A DNA stretch of 64,000 bases from Mesorhabditis belari (Eukaryota > Nematoda > Chromadorea > Rhabditida > Rhabditidae): the NCBI GenBank assembly GCA_958450365.1, contig CAUEEP010000742.1, forward strand, positions 1,318,001-1,382,000, read 5' to 3'. Position 1 is the stretch's first letter; each line of letters begins with the position of its first letter. Under the pieces are notes generated by a model, which ran no database searches, had not been told where the DNA came from, and worked only from the letters and a program-made list of their open reading frames with translations. The position numbers and the translations under genes are program-made. This document shows positions 55,172-64,000 of this stretch, in pieces.

Positions 55172-58100
55172 TAAAAGAAAACATATTATCCACACGATAA
55201 TTTAGTTTTTGAACTCTTTTACTCCGTCTGACCGGTTCAATTATTTCTTGAGTTTTAATTGCTGTCCTTCTTTTGCTTTTAGCGTGAGGGATTACAATTT
55301 CAGTATCAGGCATTTCCTTGGGGACTTGCCGCAATCTTTCCAACTGCACATTCATTATAGGTCGGTTTGGATTGACAATATCACTTATCTCTGCTGAGGT
55401 GTTTCCCAATTTCAATAGACGGTAAGGTCCAGTGAACCTTTGGCTAAATTTTCCTGGTTGGGAAGGTTCAGTTAAGAGCATTCTCATGCCAGATTTCAAT
55501 TCTCTAGGGTCAATGGTCACTTTTTCTCTATCAAAGTATTTTTCATCTTCTCCGCCGCTTTTTCAAGATTTTCCCTGACATCCTCATATGCTACCTGTAA
55601 GGCTGAAAACAAAGCTAGTTTATAGTCATCACGATCGACCATACAAGGGTTCAACTTTGCGCGATCGACACCCTTGATCGGAATTACAGGATCACGACCT
55701 GTGGCCAGGAAACAAGGTGTTTCTTGTGTTGCCGAATGTACTGATGAATTATACGCAAAAAGGGCAAATGGTAGCATGTCGTCCCAGTCACAATTCCTGA
55801 CAGAGTTTTTGGCTAGAATTGATTCTAAAGATTGGTTAAATCTTTCAATTGACCCGGTTTCCCTTTTTACGTAGCCTTTTCCCACAGTCCAAGTTATTCC
55901 CATTTCCTTACACACACTTTGAACGGTATCATTTAGAAATTCTTTGCCACGATCTGAAAGAATTTCACTCGGAATTATGCAGTTTTTGAGCAAGTATGAC
56001 AAAAGCGCTTGAGCAACTACTATCGAGCTTTTAGAGACCAGTGCTTCTGCAAATCCAAATTTCGTGAACAGGTCTAAAACCGTAAGAATGTACCGGTTTC
56101 CTCTCGTTGTCGGGTAATGCAAGTCGATCAGATCAACAGCGATGGTCTGTAAAGGTCTTTTTGCAATTCTAGGATGTAGAGGCGGGACTAGCGTTTGACG
56201 AGGATTGTGTATCAAGCAATTGATACATTGTTTCTGCCAAAGCTTCAAATCTGCTAGCATAAAGGGCCAGTAAAATTCCTTGGAAAGTTTCTCCATGCAT
56301 GCTTTTGGACCGGCATGTCCTCCAAGAACACCTTTATGAATTGTTTCCCAAAGTTCTTTACGAGCTTTAAATGGCACCCATCTTCTAAGCGTTCCATCCC
56401 TAACAACATAAAATATCTTGTTTTCCGAGAACACAAAGTCACCCATTTTCATGGGGCTTTTGTTTCCTTCAAAGCAAATCGACTCGTCCCACTTTTGATT
56501 CTCCCAGAATCTCTTAAATTGTTCAAAAGCTGGGTCCATTTCCATACTCTTTTTGCCATGAGTCTTTCGACTCTCGTGTCTCACCTACAAACATTTCATT
56601 TACAATTCTGTCGAGCCCATACTTGCTTGTGTTGGCTTCTTCGGCTTGTTCAAATTCCGAAAGTACAAGCGGACCACGAGACAATGCATCGGCCACCTTG
56701 TTGGCCATTCCCTTCACATACTCAATTTTTATATTTTCATCCTGAATTTCTAACGCCCATCTCATTGTTCTTTCTGCCAAGTTTGTTCGAGTTAACAACG
56801 AAACGAGTGCCTGATGATCGGTGCGAACGATCACAGTTAAACCATAAATGTATTGACGAAATTTTTCTAAAGGCAACTTTGATTGCAAGCGCTTCAAGGT
56901 CGGTAGGGTGATACTTTGTTTGGGCACTATTCAGCCTTCTACTCATGAAATGAATCGGATGCAATTGCTTTTTGTTATCTTCTTGACAAAGGACAGCACC
57001 TAAACCAGATTTCGAAGCATCAACGTAAATAATAAATGGCTTTGTGCCGTTTCTGGCCGAATTTACATCTGGTTGAGCTAAAACTGGAGGTGAGCACAAT
57101 TTTTCTTTGAGCTGTCTGAAAGCTGACTCTTGGGCTTCAGTCCAATTCCAATGAACATTTGTCGAAGTCAATATATACAAAGGTCCAGCTATTTTCGCAA
57201 AGCCAAGTATAAATTTACGGTAGTAGGAGCACATTCCTAGAAAACTACGTAGTTCTGAAACAGATCTCGGTGCATGACATGACATGATCTTTTCGATCTT
57301 GTCGGGATCGGTTTGAACTCCTTGGTCAGTGATCAGGTGACCCAAGAATTTTACTGATTTTTGTCCAATCATACATTTTGATGCCTTAAATCTTAGTCCT
57401 TCGGATCTCATCCGGCTCAGAACTTTCCGAAATGTTTCTAGGTGTTTCTCCCAAGTTTCTGTTGCGATAATCACGTCATCAATGTACACGAAGACCGTGT
57501 CTCCAAGTAGATCTTCTAAAACGCTATGCATTAGCCTTTGACAAGTGGCTGGAGCGTTACAGAGTCCAAATGGCATAACGGTGAATTCTAGTAATTCATT
57601 CAAGATAGCAAAAGCTGTCTTCTCAGCACTTTCTTTGGCAATTGGGATTTGCCAAAAGCCCGCAACCATATCAAAGGTGGAGAAGAATTTTTTGTTCGAC
57701 AAGCTTTGTAGCGTCAAATCCATATTTGGCAGTGGGAACGCATCCTGTTTCATCAGAATATTCAGTTTCCTATAATCAATACAGAGACGTATGGTTCCGT
57801 CTTTCTTTTTAACTAGCACGACAGGTGAAGCCCACGGTGAACTAGATTTCTGTACAACTTTTTGATCCTTTAGCTTCTGTAACATTTGTTTGACTGTATC
57901 AATCATTGCGAGTGGTACTGGGCGAGCTTTCTGCTTTATTGGCAAGGCGTCCCCTGTATCAATAAAGTGTTGAACGTGCTTCGCCTGTCCCAACTCAAAA
58001 TCCGATAGCGCAAACACATCTGCAAATTCAGCGATGATCTCCTGTAACTCTGTATCTATAGGGCATTTGTTCTCAACTAGTTTGTGCCAAATACTTTCAA

Positions 58101-59151
58101 TTCGCATTGAGTCAAAAAGCTGTTCAGCTGTGCACTGATTATTCTCCGAATTCAAATTCAACATTTCCGAGCATTGTTTGGTGGACTTTGTTCCTAGTTG
58201 TGATTCAACTGCCTCCCATTCGATGACATTTTTTCCATCGATCATTTCGGCTAGTAGAGGGTCACGTTTACGCAACAAGAGGGGTTTTTCTTGTGCATTT
58301 CGAACTAGTAATTTGCCATTACCATTTTTGTCTAAAGCCACAACATATTCATGCTTAAGGAACGACACAAGGTGTACTCCTGAGTACTCTCCTCGGATAG
58401 GTATAATTCGGTTACTGCCCGGTAGTATGACTTCATTGCTTGTAAAGCTCACAGTTGTGTGCTTTGTTTCAATTGGTGACTTATCTGCGGCGATAGATTC
58501 TTCATCAACCCACAACGAGACACGAATTCCTGCTTTATGTAGACCGTTCATACCTAGCAACACTGTGTCATCTTCCCGATCAAGAATATAAAAACCGATG
58601 GTTACCGTCTGGCCGTCATTGACTTTCACTGGCAGTTTGCAACGTCCGATTAATGGCATCAAATTTCTTGAAGCATCAAGAATGTGGAGTTCTTGAGCCG
58701 ATTTTCTTTCAAGAGAAATATCGAAATTTTTCAAGGCCGCATGTGGATTCGAGTTAGCTTTTCTTAAAAATGCTTTAGATACTAGCGAGATATCTGCGCC
58801 TGTGTCAATCACTATAGTAGCATCCATAAAAGCAATTTGACCCCGAAGCTTCAATTGTTCTCCCGTAAATTCGCTTTGGTCACCTTTTATGGAGACCATT
58901 CTCAATTCATTAACAGTTAAAGAACGTGAAATACTAGAATTCGATTCACTTAATATTGGGTTATAAAATAGCTGATTTAAGCAAAATAAATGGGATTTAG
59001 GGGTCGAGTTCCCCTTCCTCAATAGTTGCCTGGGTCGATGACCACCGCAGCAAGCCGAAAATCCGTCGGCGACACACAAGCTTTTTGTGCAGCACTTAGC
59101 ACAACGTTTCCATTCCTCAACTGTCTCAAAACAGTCGGCAAGGTCTCCCAA
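54957..59151 (-). pseudogene. pol: protease, RT, RNase H, integrase; frame-broken
   Basis: Segment 1 (59151-56737, 804 codons): aspartic protease VIDTGAD at about residues 114-120, then RT with YIDD near 57480 and LFSTFD-type core, and RNase H start IIYVDASKSG. Segment 2 (56927-56523) carries the rest of RNase H (IVRTDHQALV, KVADALSRG). Segment 3 (56584-55517): HHCC finger (GGHAGPKACM, CINC), DDE core with AVDLID, LSDRGKEF and SIERFNQ, the last two catalytic residues separated by 35. Segment 4 (55520-54957): GPY/F-like FTGPYRLLK module. Three single-base shifts (near 56880, about 56550 and 55533) separate the segments, two of them clearly at short A or T runs. pol starts in the -1 frame relative to gag and overlaps it, suggesting programmed frameshifting; no classical slippery heptamer stands out. 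Confidence 0.85.
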
Positions 59152-60340
59152 AGACCGCTCTTCACAAGGTTTCCCAAAAACCTTTCTCCGTCCAGGCTTC
59201 CCAAAAGCCTATCTTCTCCCAGGTTTCCCAAAAACCTCTCTTCTCTCAGGTTTCCCAAAAACCTGTCTTCTCCCAGGTTTCCCAAAAACCTATCTTCTCC
59301 CAGGTTTCCCAAAAACCTCGACAAATCGTCAGTAAAACTTGGTCCAGCTGCAGTAGGATACCAAGTCGCTAAAGCCTCCCAAAGACTCAGCTGTAGAATT
59401 CGACTTACAGCCCCAATCGAGATGTTCCTGCTCGATACCGGCGAACCTACATGTGTACAAAAAATAAAGACAAAATTTTTGTTAGTGGGACATAATTTCA
59501 CAAGATTCGCGCTCGAAGTCAGGGGGTTGGTTGTATTGAATACAAAAACACAACCGAGTATGGGCCTATTGGGGCTCACGTGGCCATCGTGATTCTTTTC
59601 GGCCACCACACTCATCTCCTTGACCTCGGGACACTCGACACGGATCGACCAAACGACACCATTTGACTTGCACGAGTTATGAGTTCCTTTGTTCTGAGTA
59701 GGGGCCAAGAAATCCTCTGGGATTTGACCCAGTGTGACGGACGCCACCTCTCTTTGTTGCACAGCTTCCTTGCCTATAACAATCTGGCTAACGGTTTGGT
59801 TTTTGTGACAAAACCGTATACTATGTCCGGACTTTCCGCATTTAAAGCAATTGTTGTTTCGCAAGCTCCGCACGTTTACATTTCTACCGTTCGACACTTG
59901 TTGCGTTATTTCTCTAGGCTTCTGTCCGAAGTAATTCAAATTCTCCGTACCATTTTGCTGGTTGGAATCCGTAGAATTCTGAAACCATTCACTACTATTT
60001 AATCTATTCATTTGTTTTTGTGGCTGCATGTTCGCCTGATTGTTGCCGCGATTCGGCACAAAAGAATTGAATCGGCGATTGAATCCTTGGTTTGGTTGAA
60101 TGACTTGAATTTTGGGTGTCATGGAAAGCTTAGAATAGTATTGGCTACGGAGAAGACGATTTTTCAACTCAGTATACTAGTTGTTTTCTTGCATAGAACA
60201 CTTACAAGAGTTTCAACTTTTTCTTCGACGGCTTCTTTCAGCTTTTCCACAAGATTCCCCAACACTTGTTTCGAAACACTTACATTCTCTAGGAGCCCCT
60301 CTTCGTGTCGACTCGCAGCATCAGTTATCTTGCCTGTCAT
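59019..60340 (-). CDS. gag-like protein with one CCHC knuckle
   Basis: Exon 1 is 60340-60206 (MTGKITDAAS...), a coiled stretch ending before GTAAGT; a 29-base intron ends AACTAG and exon 2 runs 60176-59019, about 430 residues in all. Residues about 60-150 are Asn/Gln-rich. A zinc knuckle CFKCGKSGHSIRFC lies near residue 157. Beyond it is a region with six 9-residue repeats (RFLGNLGED type, about 59335-59165). There is no room for a capsid domain before the knuckle, which is unusual for gag. The first start is chosen because it restores an in-phase splice. Confidence 0.65.
59160..59335 (-). repeat. 27-bp coding repeat in gag
   Basis: Six units of TTTTGGGAAACCTGG with GGAGAAGA spacers encode RFLGNLGED-like nonapeptides. 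The frame is kept in every copy, so the repeat evolves as protein. Confidence 0.85.
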
Positions 60341-60793
60341 CTTTTCAATTTACCCTGAAAATATAAAAATTAGCGTTGTAGACGGAAAGTAATCGAAAAC
60401 AAAGCAATATAATCAACATGGGTGTAAATTTGCGAATAACGATCGTGGGGAAAGTAATTTCGGAGTTTCATGCGCAAGAAATATGCCGATACTTTCAAGA
60501 ATCAAAATTCTTCGACTCATGAGGAAAATAATTGATTCAAATCACAAATGAATTGTTCCTGGTCGGATTCATTGAACTAAACGAATGTTTGTTCAAAACG
60601 CCTCTGCAAGTCTTTCTATTCGACTTATGATTCCAATGAGGTCAAAATTTACCCTTTCTCTCGGGTCATAAGAGTCGGATCAACCGTTTCTCCTAACAGA
60701 TCCCTTTCAGCCTTTCTGTTCAGCTGGATCTTTCATTTTTCCTCTTAGTTCAACCACTGTCCTCCCAAAGGCTTGTGGATCGGTTCGGCCCCC

Positions 60794-61260
60794 AGTTTGG
60801 GGTGCGACCCGCTTTAACCTTATCATCGAGGATGATTTTGCTTCAGAATAGCCGAATTGCACAAAGAAGGTTAAAAAGGGTTTCCCCAAAGCGCTTACAA
60901 CATAACAAGAACGAGCAGCATCCAACACAAGATTAATACTCGTCGGTGGCGACACAAATGTTAGTAAGCTCTCGCTACAATGTTAAACCAGTTATCTACA
61001 GGATTTAAAACCTGAAGGGTAGCATAAAGTAAGTTGAGTTTATAATTTTACTGTTTATTAGTACAAAACCAAAATGCAACAATACCTATTACAAAGACAG
61101 CATGCGCATCAAAAGAAACAACCAAAGTCCCCCAAGAGGGAAGGCAAAAGCAACCCGCAGACCCAAAAAAAAAACAATTTCGGGAAGGGAGAAAAGGGCG
61201 AAAAATGCGACGCGAATAATTGCAAAATAGCAACGCAAATAGGAAGGAAACGGACGCGAC
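60794..61260 (-). repeat. 5' LTR (467 bp)
   Basis: Twin of 53370-53838. Just inside it on the element strand lies GGGGGCCGAACCGATCC (60793 downward), the expected place of a primer-binding site; the matching tRNA was not identified. Confidence 0.95.
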
Positions 61261-61977
61261 CGCCTCGGTAAACTCTAAAAGTTTTAAACTGAAATAATAC
61301 AAAATTTTTTAGTACCTTTGGAAGCTCTATGTTGTGATCACGCTTTAGGTGTTTTGTCATTGCGGTTGTCGCAAAATTCGACGTACTGCTCTCGTGGCGA
61401 AAATCCCCAATATTGCATAGCGCGAGGTCTCGATTTACAATTTTGAAATATTTCCACACCCATGATCTTCGGTTCTTCTCATCACTAAAACGACACTATG
61501 GGCAATAAAACTAAAAGAAATACCGTAATTTCCGAGTCTTTACATTGGTCTTTTTTGCAGAAATCCTTGTTTCGAAATCAAATTGCTCGTTAAATTCGAA
61601 GGTATTCATTCTAAATTGTATAATGTTTCAATTTCAGTAAAGAACCAAACTCTTCTGCTTACAAAATAAAAATTAAATCAGCATATCAGTTTTGCAAGCA
61701 AGTCTTTTTGCTCTTTTTCATAATTCCTTTTAAAAGTTTGGTATATAGCCAAATTTTCAGAGAAATTCATTTAGCCTATTTCTTCGTAGAGATTTTTATA
61801 GATTTTCACGAGAAATCCATTTTCGCATTTGGTTTTGCTTGGGAATGAATCTAAATTGACATAAAGAGATGGGAAATTAAATAATAAACCCTTTTTATTT
61901 GGAGCAAACCATCAATTAGTGAATTTTTCATTTTCAAACGCAAGTACGAAAAAGGGCGAAACGACTTGTTTGCCAAC

Positions 61978-62183
61978 CTAATACCTCATTTCCTCTTCAA
62001 CTTCTTCGTTTTGTTCTTCACGAATTTCGTCATCACTAAATGAAAGCCTTTACCGTAAGCTATAAAATATTATGCATAAGAGTTAAAAGCAAAATAATAA
62101 GTTATTTTACAAAGAGTCAAAAAAAGATACCGGCTTATATCGTGTCGTTCTTCCATTTTCGCTGGACAGACAACTTTTCCAGC
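61978..62183 (-). CDS. Possible last two exons of a small acidic protein
   Basis: Exon 62183-62131 (AGKVVCPAKMEERHDIS) joins in phase to 62035-61978 (DDEIREEQNEEVEEEMRY, stop). Acceptors TTTTTTAG and CATTTAG and donor GTATCT fit. The upstream part was not found and no family was recognised. Confidence 0.3.
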
Positions 62184-62379
62184 CTAAAAAAGATGTCTTC
62201 AGTACAAACGTTCCCATAAAGCAAAGAAATAAAAAAAAGTAAAAAGCATATTTTGCAAAAAAAAACGCAAATGGCAATACTAAATCAATATTGCGAAAAA
62301 ATGAGTGAAATGAACGACAAAAAAATATTTGCATCTTTAAAATTTACATGTTAGTTTATATGCAAATTGGGTTTTGGTT

Positions 62380-62520
62380 TTGGCCTGTCTTGGTTTTGGT
62401 TTTGGTTTTGGTTTTGGTTTTGGTTTTGGTTTTGGTTTTGGTTTTGGTTTTGGTTTTGGTTTTGGTTTTGGTTTTGGTTTTGGTTTTGGTTTTGGTTTTG
62501 GTCTGTTTTGGTTTTGGTTT
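62380..62520. repeat. 6-bp microsatellite (ggtttt)n
   Basis: About 20 copies of GGTTTT. Minus-strand reading gives a Lys-Pro run, plus-strand a Phe-Gly run; both are artefacts. Confidence 0.98.
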
Positions 62521-62759
62521 TGTTTGCCGAACTCTAGCATCATGTGTTTTTTGAAAATAAATAATCTGGCTTGGGGTAACAAAAAAAAGAAGCGTTATCG
62601 TTTGTTTTTTCCCCTCACTTTTTCACCTTTTTTCCATGCAATTTCGCATAAAAAGAAAACATTTCCTCACAATCAGGATTGATTTTCTCCGTTAGCACAT
62701 TGAAGACGCTTATCAGTTTCTCTTTGCACATAACCATTCATTTTTCAAAAATTGCTTCA

Positions 62760-63728
62760 ATGTTTTCTAATCCACTAAACTTTGGCCATTTGCCCACGGA
62801 ACTTCGATCGTTGATCGTGAATTGGCTGCATGATGATGAAGCCCATCAAATGTTGGCGGTGAGTAAAATGAGTCGAAATTTGGTGCTCCGACGCGGCAAT
62901 TTCCCGAAATTCATTCAAGAATTAAAGCTCTGGTGTAAAGAGCAAAGAGATGTTGAAGGTGAAATGAAAATCGATGGAATCGATGGAATCGATTCGGCCT
63001 TGCAAATCAGTTTGATCTATCGAAAAAATACACTGGAGGAGCGCTTTTATACAATAGAAACCACTCTTGTCGATCAAATTCTCTGGAAACAACTGAACAA
63101 AAGGTCGATCAAGAAACTTGTCATCACCCTGATGGAGCTTGGCAGCGAGTTTCCTGAGGCAAATGCAGAAAATCTGCAAAATCTCGGTCGATTTCTCTCC
63201 ACATTCCCCGCATTGCATCTCATCCATTTCGAGGCTCAACACAGTTTTTTCTCCGTTTTCCTCGAAACATTCAATCCGATTGTCGATGTGGAATTGGCGA
63301 GCCTCCACGTTCATCCCCATCACAATCAATGCGATGACGTTGATGCGGCTTATGCAATTCTCGCCGAAAAGCCGTTCCTAAAAAGTACCAAATTTTTGAA
63401 CATCGGCTCAGGCACGAATCAATGGGCAATAGCCAGACAAACGACGGCCGTCCACGTTGAGATCAACTGTGATCACTCCTTTAGTCAGCTCTCTGACATG
63501 GTTGAGGAAATCGGTGATAAGGGGATCCCTAGCATGCACCCCTCCGCCTCGTGTCAAATCCGAAGCTATCGTCAAATCCATGTGCGTCGTGCGGAAATCC
63601 TATCAGTAATAAGGAAAAAGAATCAAATTCAAATCGTTTATCGGGAAGATTTGATGAGGAACGAGTTGCACTCGTTGCGCCGCCTTCAATACTTTAGTTC
63701 ACCACGATACGCTGTGCGCAAAGGGTAA
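62760..63728 (+). CDS. Nematode F-box protein
   Basis: A single open exon of 322 codons, starting MFSNPLNFGHLP. Residues about 8-48 (FGHLPTELRSLIVNWL ... MSRNLVLRR) fit an F-box, which recruits SKP1 and a cullin ubiquitin ligase. The rest has alternating hydrophobic segments (KKLVITLMELG, FPALHLIHFEAQ) like the substrate-binding half of nematode FBXA/FTH-type proteins, although the FTH block is not sharply recognisable. An in-frame ATG at 62679 would add 27 residues; the later start is chosen because it directly precedes the F-box. The stop lies in GGGTAAGG, which is also a good splice donor, so further exons may follow beyond 63728. These families expand fast in nematodes. Confidence 0.75.
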   Translation: MFSNPLNFGHLPTELRSLIVNWLHDDEAHQMLAVSKMSRNLVLRRGNFPKFIQELKLWCKEQRDVEGEMKIDGIDGIDSALQISLIYRKNTLEERFYTIETTLVDQILWKQLNKRSIKKLVITLMELGSEFPEANAENLQNLGRFLSTFPALHLIHFEAQHSFFSVFLETFNPIVDVELASLHVHPHHNQCDDVDAAYAILAEKPFLKSTKFLNIGSGTNQWAIARQTTAVHVEINCDHSFSQLSDMVEEIGDKGIPSMHPSASCQIRSYRQIHVRRAEILSVIRKKNQIQIVYREDLMRNELHSLRRLQYFSSPRYAVRKG

Positions 63729-64000
63729 GGAAATGTTTTTTTTAGCATTATTCCCGTAAATCCTCTATTAGAAGAAATGTTAAATAAAAAGAATAGCCTT
63801 AAAGCTTTTGAGTGAGGTTGCCACTGAAGAGTTGTGTTTTTCCTAGCCATACTTGAGGTCCCATTTTTAGGATCATTTTTTTCCCAAATTTATCATTTTC
63901 AGTCATTAGTCTTGAGTCATTTTTCCACTTATTCGATGTTTTCATGGCCACAATCATAGTTTCCCTGAACTTCTAGAACTTTCCCCTGAACTTTTCCCGC
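63729..64000. other. Downstream of F-box gene, no feature recognised
   Basis: Contains an AATAAA at about 63783, usable as a polyadenylation signal for the F-box gene. The rest shows nothing clear before the window ends. Confidence 0.4.

Larger units (their letters stand above)
53370..61260 (-). mobile_element. LTR retrotransposon, Ty3/gypsy type, in hAT exon
   Basis: Two LTRs (53370-53838 and 60794-61260) bound a minus-strand element with gag, protease, reverse transcriptase, RNase H, integrase and a third ORF. The order PR-RT-RH-IN and a GPY/F-like module after the integrase place it in the Ty3/gypsy group. The 5-bp duplication CGCCT (53365-53369 and 61261-61265) flanks it. Collapsing one copy leaves the hAT exon in frame. 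LTRs are identical except for a 12 versus 10 A-run, so insertion is recent, yet pol has three one-base frame breaks and ORF3 one. Confidence 0.93.
50916..61484 (-). pseudogene. Decayed hAT transposase gene, split by LTR element
   Basis: Minus-strand exons: BED-type finger 61484-61316 (WVWKYFKIV, TAMTKHLKRDHN; the second Cys of the finger is Gly), junction exon interrupted at 61265/53369, then SDNFVPSEKS (about 53229-53100), IAKWFAITADAW (about 53087-52995), ITSDSASN (about 52815-52690), PCLAHQLHLIV (about 52655-52515), VPTRWNSTYKM (about 52440-52370) and further exons to about 51236. ITADAW and ITSDSASN match the first two catalytic Asp blocks and C-x2-H-x2-H the conserved motif of hAT transposases. 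The C-terminal dimerisation domain with the catalytic Glu was not found and one exon join is out of phase. The 3' end has AGAGTGTGTTCC followed by inverted ACTCGAGTAA blocks (50918-51010), a likely subterminal region. The 5' end was not located. Confidence 0.8.

Noticed and set aside
59026..59592. 188-codon plus-strand ORF with FPKNLSS repeats
   Set aside because: Antisense shadow of the gag repeat region.

Overview
The window looks like nuclear DNA of a free-living (rhabditid-type) nematode. It is AT-rich, its introns are short and close with TTTTCAG- or TTTTAG-like acceptors, and its gene families are typical of nematodes: a serpentine chemoreceptor of the srh/str type, a CHK-kinase-like (DUF1679/EcKinase) gene, a single-exon F-box gene, a globin gene and Tc1/mariner-class DNA elements. 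Almost every intron and intergenic stretch is loaded with minisatellites and inverted-repeat (foldback/MITE) elements. Single long ORFs are therefore misleading, and the host genes below were assembled by hand from splice sites and reading phase.

Layout. 1-6.7 kb: repeats, a 5S rRNA-derived sequence and two TIR elements. 6.7-11.8 kb, plus: a 16-exon gene whose protein carries two globin domains in tandem. 11.9-20.3 kb, minus: a convergent multi-exon coiled-coil protein, with a LINE fragment and an exon-derived tandem array in its introns. 20.4-36.8 kb: no convincing host gene; it holds palindromic elements, two of which carry tRNA-like modules. 36.8-38.1 kb: a decayed pogo-like transposon. 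38.1-42.8 kb, minus: an apparently intact eight-exon chemoreceptor gene. 43.4-45.4 kb: a truncated mariner split by a GC-rich foldback, then small uncertain coding pieces. 45.9-49.3 kb, minus: the CHK-kinase-like gene with palindromes in its introns. 50.9-61.5 kb, minus: a decayed hAT transposon with a 7.9-kb LTR retrotransposon (Ty3/gypsy type) inserted in one exon and a TA-flanked MITE in an intron. 61.9-62.2 kb: a small uncertain gene end. 62.8-63.7 kb, plus: the F-box gene.

The host genes do not form an obvious pathway; the organising theme is nested repeats. The strongest points are the two-globin fusion, the exact 5-bp target duplication that dates the LTR element after the hAT, the recurrent one-base breaks at homopolymers in that LTR element, its third ORF, and the foldback elements built from tRNA-like units. 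All domain calls are by eye; no database search was possible.
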